Assembly (NCBI RefSeq): GCF_001570405.1
Contig: NZ_BBYM01000014.1
Span: 128,756 to 192,755 of the forward strand
DNA: 64,000 nucleotides
Source: Microtetraspora niveoalba
Lineage (GTDB): Bacteria; Actinomycetota; Actinomycetes; Streptosporangiales; Streptosporangiaceae
Direction of reading: 5' to 3'
The position numbers and the translations under genes are program-made. Shown here piece by piece: positions 17,874 to 23,942 of the stretch (position 1 is the first letter of the stretch; each line of letters opens with the position of its first letter). The notes beneath the pieces were generated by a model, which worked only from the letters and a program-made list of their open reading frames with translations, searched no databases and had not been told where the DNA came from.

Positions 17874-17879
17874 AATTTA
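17874..17879 (-). promoter_or_regulatory. -10 box, leaderless promoter for the aminotransferase
   Basis: TAAATT on the minus strand, six bases before the GTG at 17867, without a ribosome site. On the other strand CAGACT lies seven bases before the nitrilase GTG at 17973 and may serve that gene in the same way. Confidence 0.45.
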
Positions 17880-17972
17880 CCCGTTGGACGCTCCTTCCGG
17901 ATCAGGGCTGTGGATGACGACCCGGCGCCCCGGCATGGTGGGGACCACCGCCCGGCGGGCAGACTGGGACGC

Positions 17973-18788
17973 GTGACTCGCGTAGCCCTGTGCCAGATCC
18001 CGATCTCCCCTGACCCGAAGGCGAACCTCGAAGCCGCCCGCGAGGCGCTGGCGGAGGCCCGGGACGCCGAGCTGGCCGTGTTTCCCGAATCGACGCTGAC
18101 CCGTTTCGGCCGGGGGGTGGCCGAGGCGGCCGAGCCGCTGGACGGCCCGTTCGTGACCGGGCTGGCCGAGGCGGCGCGCGAGTTCGGGACCGCCGTCATC
18201 GCCGGGACCTTCGAGCCCGGGGACGGCCGCGTGCGCAACACCGCCGTCGCGATCTCCGAGGACGGCGAGCTGAGGGCCGCCTACCGGAAGATCCACCTCT
18301 TCGACTCGTTCGGCGCCCGCGAGTCCGACCTCGTCCTGGCGGGTGACGTCCCCGTGGTCGTCGAGCTGGCCGGGCTCCGCGTCGGTCTGATCACCTGTTA
18401 CGACGTGCGTTTCCCCGAGCTGGCCAGGGCGCTGGTCGACGCGGGGGCGGACACGTTCGCGGTCATCGCCGCGTGGGGGGCCGGGCCCATGAAGGAGGAG
18501 CACTGGGCGACCCTCGTCCGGGCCCGCGCGATCGAGAACACCACATGGACGGTCGCGGTCGGCCAGGCGCCCAACCCCGCAGCCTCGGACGGCTTCGGCG
18601 TCGGCCGGAGCATGCTGGTCGACCCCCTCGGGGTCGTACGGCACGACCTCGGCCCCGGGCGTGCCGTGCTGACGGGGGAGATCGACCTGGCGCTCGCCGC
18701 GCAGGTGCGCGGGGCGGTTCCCGCGCTGTCGCACCGGAGGCCGGACATTTTCTCCCGCCCCGCCGGGGAGACGGCGGCCGGATCGTAA
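17973..18788 (+). CDS. Nitrilase-superfamily amidase (NIT2/omega-amidase-like)
   Basis: 271 residues with the Glu-Lys-Cys triad of carbon-nitrogen hydrolases: VFPESTL, AYRKIHLF and LITCYDVRFPE, plus the second Glu in GPMKEEHWATLVRARAIENT. NIT2-type enzymes hydrolyse alpha-ketoglutaramate or deaminated glutathione. The open frame continues more than 1.3 kb upstream, antisense to the aminotransferase, but homology starts at the GTG at 17973 (VTRVALCQIPI). It shares the divergent promoter region with the aminotransferase. An IS-type hairpin begins 20 bases after its stop. Confidence 0.88.
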   Translation: MTRVALCQIPISPDPKANLEAAREALAEARDAELAVFPESTLTRFGRGVAEAAEPLDGPFVTGLAEAAREFGTAVIAGTFEPGDGRVRNTAVAISEDGELRAAYRKIHLFDSFGARESDLVLAGDVPVVVELAGLRVGLITCYDVRFPELARALVDAGADTFAVIAAWGAGPMKEEHWATLVRARAIENTTWTVAVGQAPNPAASDGFGVGRSMLVDPLGVVRHDLGPGRAVLTGEIDLALAAQVRGAVPALSHRRPDIFSRPAGETAAGS

Positions 18789-18807
18789 ACTGTCGGTCTT
18801 GACATCC

Positions 18808-18826
18808 TCCCCCTAAAGGAGGGGGA
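18808..18826. repeat. Right-end hairpin of the IS element
   Basis: TCCCCCT (18808-18814), loop AAAGG, AGGGGGA (18820-18826): a 7-base stem. Such imperfect end palindromes are recognised as single strands by Y1 transposases and, in TnpB elements, sit at the end of the guide RNA scaffold. Confidence 0.7.
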
Positions 18827-18917
18827 TTCCCACGGTCGCCCGTAGGCCTTCCTGCTTCACCGCCGGTTGCCCGCTCGGAGGTCTCCGTTGAGGTCTTACA
18901 CCAGCTCCACAGGCGTT

Positions 18918-19784
18918 TTACCTCTCCGCCAGCCCGGCGGCGAGGATGTTCTTCGCGGCGTTCACATCGCGGTCATGGGACGCGCCGCAGGCACACTCCC
19001 AGGTGCGGACGTTCAGTGGCATCGTGTCCTGCAAGGCGCCACACGCCGAGCACAGCTTGGACGAGGGAAACCAACGGTCCACGACCACGAGTTCCCGCCC
19101 GTACCAGGCCGCCTTGTACTCCAACGCCGACCGCAGTTCCCGCCACGACGCGTCAGAGATAGCGCGTGCCAGCGTGTGGTTTCTCACCATGGTGCGGACG
19201 GTCAGGTCCTCGATCACGACCGTTTGGTTCTCACGGACGAGACGAGTCGACAGCTTGTGCAGGAAGTCACGGCGGCGGTCGGCGATTCGGGCGTACACGC
19301 GGGCGACCTTCAGACGGGCCTTGGCCCGGTTCGCGCTGCCCTTTGCCTTGCGTGCGAGTGCCCGCTGCGCCTTGGCCAGCTTCCGCCGGTCGGCCCGCTC
19401 ATGCCGGGGGTTGGTCACCTTCTCCCCAGTGGAGAGCGTGACGAGCGCGGTAATCCCAGCGTCCACGCCCATCCGGTTGTCTGTCGGGTCGAGCGGGCGG
19501 ATCATCTCCTCCACGAGGATGGATACGAACCACCGGCCTGCGCTGTCGCGGGAGACGGTCACCGTGGACGGCTCCGCTCCCTCGGGGAGGGGGCGCGACC
19601 ACACGATGCGCAAGGGCTCGCTCATCTTCGCCAGGGTCAGGGTGCCGTCGCGCCAGCGGAACGCCGAGCGGGTGTACTCCGCCGACGCCCGCGACTTCTT
19701 CCGGGACTTGAAGGTGGGGTAATCGGCCTGCCCGGGGGTCGGATAGAAGCGGTACATGTATGCCCGCTTCACGATCTGCGCCAT
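18918..19784 (-). CDS. tnpB: TnpB-like RNA-guided nuclease with an internal N-terminal deletion
   Basis: 288 residues against about 370-400 for intact relatives. The start MAQIVKRAYMYRFYPTPGQA is normal, but residue 21 jumps straight to DYPTFKSRKKSRASAEYTRS, which in intact proteins lies some 80 residues further on; the frame is kept. The RuvC catalytic residues remain: Asp in MGVDAGITAL, Glu in VVIEDLTVR, Asp in SHDRDVNAAKNI, together with the zinc ribbon LCSACGALQ ... ECACGASHD. The missing part corresponds to most of the wedge/REC region that holds the guide RNA, so nuclease activity is doubtful. Codon usage is like the host. Confidence 0.85.
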   Translation of the reverse strand: MAQIVKRAYMYRFYPTPGQADYPTFKSRKKSRASAEYTRSAFRWRDGTLTLAKMSEPLRIVWSRPLPEGAEPSTVTVSRDSAGRWFVSILVEEMIRPLDPTDNRMGVDAGITALVTLSTGEKVTNPRHERADRRKLAKAQRALARKAKGSANRAKARLKVARVYARIADRRRDFLHKLSTRLVRENQTVVIEDLTVRTMVRNHTLARAISDASWRELRSALEYKAAWYGRELVVVDRWFPSSKLCSACGALQDTMPLNVRTWECACGASHDRDVNAAKNILAAGLAER

Positions 19785-19853
19785 GCCTCACATATTAGTA
19801 ATCGATCAGTTGAGATTCGTACGTATGTTCGCACGTTCGGCGTGTGTTCGTGC

Positions 19854-19879
19854 GGCGGTTCGCCTTGCGGCGAATCGCC
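19854..19879. repeat. Hairpin upstream of tnpB
   Basis: GGCGGTTCGCC (19854-19864), loop TTGC, GGCGAATCGCC (19869-19879): an 11-base stem with one G-T wobble. It lies between the tnpB start and the left-end hairpin. Confidence 0.55.
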
Positions 19880-19914
19880 TACCCCTGCCCTGCTCCGCAT
19901 GGAGTCCGATTCCT

Positions 19915-19934
19915 CCCCCGCCTGAAGACGGGGG
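19915..19934. repeat. Left-side IS hairpin
   Basis: CCCCCG (19915-19920), 8-base loop, CGGGGG (19929-19934), preceded by TCCT. On the minus strand it reads GGGGGAGGA after the loop, the same polarity as the right-end hairpin rather than its mirror image. It sits directly before the ribosome site CGGAGG of the next gene. Confidence 0.55.
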
Positions 19935-19952
19935 TTTCCTCGGAGGTTTCTG

Positions 19953-20411
19953 ATGACCGAGCCGGGACCCAGGACGCCGATGCAGAAGGTGATCCCGCCG
20001 CGACTGCTCGTGCCGTACCTGTCGGGTAAGCGGACGATCGTCTCCGGGTACGTGTACCGGGTGCGGGACTGCGACCGGCTGACCACGCCGACGGCCCTGA
20101 TCGGCGCCCTGGACCTGCGGTTCGAGGGGTCCGACCTGGTGCCCGGGGTGCCCGAGCTGTACATCATGCGCTGGCTGGCGCGCGACACCGACCGCTACGT
20201 GGTCCCGTACGGCCCGCACATGGGCGGCGACTGGAACGATGCACCGCCGTTCGCGGGGAACGGGTTCACCACGTCCGGGGACGGCGCCGTGCCGCAGTTC
20301 CACACGATGCCCATGCCGATCCCCGCCGGGGCCGAGATCATCCACCTGACGGGGAGCGGGGAACGTGTCTTCGCCCGCTACGACGGCCTGTCCTGGCGTC
20401 CGGCCGCGTGA
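19953..20411 (+). CDS. Conserved hypothetical protein
   Basis: 152 residues, no recognised domain. It is rich in Gly, Pro and aromatic residues (LYIMRWLARDTDRYVVPYGPHMGG) with no signal peptide or membrane helix. GGAGG eight bases before the ATG supports the start. The IS-type left hairpin ends 18 bases upstream, so its original promoter may have been displaced or lies inside the element. A second small unknown gene follows on the same strand 121 bases later. Confidence 0.6.
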   Translation: MTEPGPRTPMQKVIPPRLLVPYLSGKRTIVSGYVYRVRDCDRLTTPTALIGALDLRFEGSDLVPGVPELYIMRWLARDTDRYVVPYGPHMGGDWNDAPPFAGNGFTTSGDGAVPQFHTMPMPIPAGAEIIHLTGSGERVFARYDGLSWRPAA

Positions 20412-20532
20412 TCGCGCCGGTGATCCCCCTTGCCGGCCCGGCCGGGCGAGCCACCGCGCCGTCGCGCGGCGCCCCGGACCTCACCGGGAGACTCCCACAG
20501 GCATCCACCACGACTACGGAGCGGGGCGTGGC

Positions 20533-20973
20533 ATGAGTGACATCGAGCCGGTCGGGCTGGGCTTCGTCGCCGGCCACCGCGGCCGGACGTACGCGGCGGC
20601 CGTCGGCCCGGACAGCGACGACGTGGTCCTGTTCAGCGAGTCGCCGGAGGACGGCTTCACGCAGGCCGCGGGGTACTGGCGGCGGCAGGTCCCGCGCGCC
20701 GAGCTGGAGTGGCTGACCCTGCTCCGCACGGTGGGCGTGTACGGTGGCGAGCCCTGCCTGGTCCTGGACGAGGACGACACCGGCGACATGGCCGGGCTGC
20801 ACATCGCGTACACCGGGCACAGCGGCGTGAAGGCCGAGGCGCTGGGCTACTGGCTGGTGGACCACGGCGCCTACGAGGTCGTCGTGCCGCGCGACGAGGT
20901 CCGGTCCGTCCGGGTGGAGCGGATCCCCGTGCCGACGCGGCCCGGCGAGGATCGGGCGTCCGGCGAGCGATAG
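20533..20973 (+). CDS. Hypothetical protein
   Basis: 146 residues, no recognised family. It starts MSDIEPVGLGFVAGHRGRTY and contains alternating strands (ALGYWLVDHGAYEVVVPRDEVRSVRVERIPV), suggesting a small beta-rich domain. The open frame reaches back to 20365, but the stretch before the ATG at 20533 is low-complexity; CGGAG lies about 11 bases upstream. It converges on the AccD-AccA gene. Confidence 0.6.
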   Translation: MSDIEPVGLGFVAGHRGRTYAAAVGPDSDDVVLFSESPEDGFTQAAGYWRRQVPRAELEWLTLLRTVGVYGGEPCLVLDEDDTGDMAGLHIAYTGHSGVKAEALGYWLVDHGAYEVVVPRDEVRSVRVERIPVPTRPGEDRASGER

Positions 20974-21063
20974 CCGGGCCGCCGGGCCGTGCCCGCCGTA
21001 GGCCGCCGGGGCGGGGTGCGGATCAGCGTTCCTCGGCGCGGTGGCAGGGGAGATCCGCGCCGG

Positions 21064-22551
21064 TCAGGTGCCCAGCGCCCGGTAGCGGGCGAGCCGCGCG
21101 GCGGTCCGGTCGGCGGGAGGCCGGGCGAGCAGGTCCGCGATCTCGTATTCGAGGGTCGCGGCCACCCGGCGGCAGAACGCCTCGGGCTCGTAGGCCGCGT
21201 CCGGCCGTTCGGCCACGATGCGGTCGACGACGCCGTCCCGCTTCAGGTCGGCCGCGCGTACGCCCTGGGCGGCGGCGATCTCGGGGGCGAAGTCCACCGT
21301 CCGGTAGAGGATCGCCGCCGCGCCCTCGGGGGGCAGCGGCGACAACCAGCCGTGCTGGGCGCAGATCACCCGGTCGGCGGGCAGCAGGGCCAGCGCGGCG
21401 CCGCCGGCGCCCTCGCCGAGCAGCAGGCAGACGGTCGGCGCGTCGAGCATGACGAGGTCGGCCAGGCAGCGGGCGATCTCGGCGGCGAGCCCGCCTTCCT
21501 CGGCGGCCTTGGACAGCGCCGCGCCCGCCGTGTCGATCACCGTGACCAGCGGGAGGCCCAGCTCGGAGGCGAGGCGCATGCCTCGGCGGGCGACCCGAAG
21601 CCCGGCGGGTCCGAGCGGCCCTCCGGCTCTCAGCCGCCGTCGGTCCTGCCCGAGCACGACGGCGGGGACCGCGCCGAACCGGGCGAGCGCCAGCAACATT
21701 CCGGGGTCGTTCTCGCCGACGCCGGTGCCGTTCAGCGGCGTGACGTCGGAGGCGGCCAGCTTGAGCAGGCTGCGCACGCCGGGGCGGTCGTCGCGGCGGG
21801 AACGGGTGATCGCCTCCCACGCCTCGGCCTCCTCGGCTCCCTCCTCGGGCTCGGGCGGACGGGCCAGGCCGGTCCTGGGCGCGCAGAGGACGGAGAGGGC
21901 CCGGATGGCGATCTCCCTCGCGTCCTCGGCGGACACGACCGCGTCCACCAGCCCGTGGGCGTACAGGTTCTCCGACACCTGCACGCCTTCGGGGAACGGA
22001 TAGCCGTACAGGGACTCGAAGACGCGCGGGCCAAGGAAGCCGATCAGCGCGCCGGGCTCCGCCGCCGTCACGTGGCCGAGCGACCCCCACGACGCGAGCA
22101 CGCCGCCCGTGGTGGGGTGGCGCAGGTAGACGACGTACGGCAGGCCGGCGGCGCGGTGGGCCGCGACCGCCGCGGTGATCTTGGCCATCTGGGCGAAGGC
22201 GAGGGCGCCCTCCTGCATCCGGGTGCCGCCGCTGGCGGGGGCGGCGAGCAGGGGCAGCTTCTCGGCGGTGGCGCGCTCGACCGCGCGGGTCAGCCGCTCG
22301 GCCGCGACCACCCCGATCGATCCCGCCAGGAACGAGAACTCGCAGACGGCGACGGCGACGCGCCTGCCGTCGAGTGTGCCCTCCCCCGTGATCACGGACT
22401 CGTCGTAGCCGGTCCGTTCCCTGGCCGCCCGCAGTTCCTCCGCGTACGGGGAACCGGGCTCGGCGGGGTCGGCGAGCGGCTCGTCCCACGATTTCCACGA
22501 GTCGGCGTCGAGCACCCGGCGGATCAGGGCCCGGGCGTCGGGCCTCGTCAT
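21064..22551 (-). CDS. Fused acyl-CoA carboxyltransferase (AccD-AccA-type) protein
   Basis: 495 residues containing both halves of a carboxyltransferase. The beta-like half has FLAGSIGVVAAERLTRAVE and AASGGTRMQEGALAFAQMAK; the alpha-like half has LVTVIDTAGAALSKAAEEGG and LLGEGAGGAALALLPADRV. The N-terminal zinc ribbon of AccD is absent. Such proteins move a carboxyl group between biotin and acyl-CoA, or decarboxylate malonyl-type thioesters. No biotin carboxylase or biotin carrier gene is in the window. The ATG overlaps the stop of the CoA-transferase gene (ATGA), so the two act together. The frame extends further upstream but only as antisense of the neighbour. Confidence 0.85.
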   Translation of the reverse strand: MTRPDARALIRRVLDADSWKSWDEPLADPAEPGSPYAEELRAARERTGYDESVITGEGTLDGRRVAVAVCEFSFLAGSIGVVAAERLTRAVERATAEKLPLLAAPASGGTRMQEGALAFAQMAKITAAVAAHRAAGLPYVVYLRHPTTGGVLASWGSLGHVTAAEPGALIGFLGPRVFESLYGYPFPEGVQVSENLYAHGLVDAVVSAEDAREIAIRALSVLCAPRTGLARPPEPEEGAEEAEAWEAITRSRRDDRPGVRSLLKLAASDVTPLNGTGVGENDPGMLLALARFGAVPAVVLGQDRRRLRAGGPLGPAGLRVARRGMRLASELGLPLVTVIDTAGAALSKAAEEGGLAAEIARCLADLVMLDAPTVCLLLGEGAGGAALALLPADRVICAQHGWLSPLPPEGAAAILYRTVDFAPEIAAAQGVRAADLKRDGVVDRIVAERPDAAYEPEAFCRRVAATLEYEIADLLARPPADRTAARLARYRALGT

Positions 22552-23744
22552 CGCTCGCTCTCGGGGGCGCTCTCGCGCGCGCGGAGCCAGCCGAGCACGG
22601 CGTCGCCGTCCTGCCCGAGCAGGGGCGGCGCGATGTGGCGGCGGGCGTGCTCCTCCCCGGTTCCCGCGTCCTCGAAGCGCAGCGGCGGGCCGGGCAGCTC
22701 GATCGGGCCGAGTACGGGGTGGTCCACCTCGACGAGCAGGCCCTGCGACCTGACCTGGTCCCAGGCGTACACCTCGTCGATCGTGCGGATCGCGCCCGCC
22801 GGAACGCCCAGCTCGCCCAGCGCGGCGAGCCAGTGCGCCCGATCGTGCGCGGCGAGGGCCTTCTCCATGTCGGCGATCAGCTCGTCGCGGTGGGCGAACC
22901 GCTCCGGGTTGGCGGCGTACTTCGGGGTGTCCGGGTCGATGCCGAGCAGGACGGCGACCTTCCGCCACTGGCCCTCGTTCGCGACCGCGATCTGGATCAT
23001 GCCGTCGGCGCAGTGGAAGGCGCCATAGGGCGCGATGGACGCGTGGTGGTTGCCGGCGGCCTTCGGCACCCGGCCGCCGACCGTCCAGGCCGTGCCGTGG
23101 TAGGCGTGCACGCCGACGACGGAGGCGAGCAGTGACGTCCGGACGACCTTGCCCCGTCCTGTCCGCTCGCGCTCATAGAGTGCCGCGACGACGCCGTACG
23201 CCCCGTGGATGCCGCCGAGCAGGTCCGCGATCGAGGCTCCGACCCGGTACGGCTCGTCCGGGGACGGCCCGGTGAGGGACATCAGCCCGGCCTCGCCCTG
23301 GGCGATCTGGTCGTATCCGGGGCGGCCGCCCTCGGGGCCGTCGTGCCCGAACCCGGTGATGGACAGGACGACCAGGCGGGGGTTGAGCTCGTGCAGCCGG
23401 CTGACCGGGAAGCCGAGCCGGTCGAGGACGCCGGTGCGGAAGTTCTCGATCAGGACGTCGCTCTGCCGTACGAGGCGTTCGATGAGGTCCTTGCCGCCGG
23501 GGGTCTTCATGTCGACGGCGATGGACTGCTTGTTGCGGTTGGCTGCCAGGAAATAGGTGGAAATATCGTGATCCGGACCGACGAAGGGCGGGCCCCAGCC
23601 GCGCGACTCGTCTCCGGAGGAGGGGTGCTCCACCTTGATCACATGGGCGCCCAGGTCGCCGAGCATCTGGCCGGCGTGCGGGCCGGCCAGCGCCCGGGAG
23701 AGGTCCAGAACGACGATGCCGTCCAGCGGTCCCGCCAAGATCAT
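22548..23744 (-). CDS. CaiB/BaiF (family III) CoA-transferase
   Basis: 398 residues, usual length. VLDLSRALAGPHAGQMLGDLGAHVIKVEHP is the CoA-binding start of the family; RPGYDQIAQGEAGLMSLTG carries the catalytic Asp that forms the acyl anhydride. The enzyme moves CoA between carboxylic acids; the substrate is unknown. Coupled by a 4-base overlap to the carboxyltransferase, it may prepare a dicarboxylic acid for decarboxylation or carboxylation. GGAGG abuts the ATG at 23744 but is ideally six bases before a TTG at 23738, so the true start may be the TTG. Confidence 0.9.
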   Translation of the reverse strand: MILAGPLDGIVVLDLSRALAGPHAGQMLGDLGAHVIKVEHPSSGDESRGWGPPFVGPDHDISTYFLAANRNKQSIAVDMKTPGGKDLIERLVRQSDVLIENFRTGVLDRLGFPVSRLHELNPRLVVLSITGFGHDGPEGGRPGYDQIAQGEAGLMSLTGPSPDEPYRVGASIADLLGGIHGAYGVVAALYERERTGRGKVVRTSLLASVVGVHAYHGTAWTVGGRVPKAAGNHHASIAPYGAFHCADGMIQIAVANEGQWRKVAVLLGIDPDTPKYAANPERFAHRDELIADMEKALAAHDRAHWLAALGELGVPAGAIRTIDEVYAWDQVRSQGLLVEVDHPVLGPIELPGPPLRFEDAGTGEEHARRHIAPPLLGQDGDAVLGWLRARESAPESER

Positions 23745-23942
23745 CCTCCATGCGGCTCGAGTGTCACCGCTAGCCTGCCAGGTCGCCCTGGCGGGGCAAC
23801 TGTCAGGTCTTGCCGACCCGCCCCGGGAAACCCTGCCACTTCCGCACGGCACTCCGGCGCCGGGCGTTTCGACGGCGGGGGTCGTCGGCGCGCCGCCGCC
23901 GGCGATGCCCGCCGCTACACGCCACCCGGCGCCCGTTTTCGG

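Larger units (their letters stand above)
18801..19934 (-). mobile_element. IS200/IS605-type element carrying only a TnpB-like gene
   Basis: A tnpB-like gene is flanked by C/G-run hairpins. The right end (18801-18826 on the plus strand) reads GACATCCTCCCCCTAAAGG and onward, the classic GGGGGAGGATGTC terminus in the minus orientation. The left side ends near the hairpin at 19915-19934. There is no tnpA, so it cannot move without help from another copy. IS605-type elements make no target duplication, and none is seen. The left boundary is uncertain. Confidence 0.7.

Noticed and set aside
16611..17972. Long in-frame extension upstream of the nitrilase-family gene
   Set aside because: It is antisense to the aminotransferase and family similarity starts only at the GTG at 17973.
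18918..19784. Cas12-type CRISPR nuclease
   Set aside because: It is a TnpB with IS-type ends; no CRISPR repeats or other cas genes are in the window.
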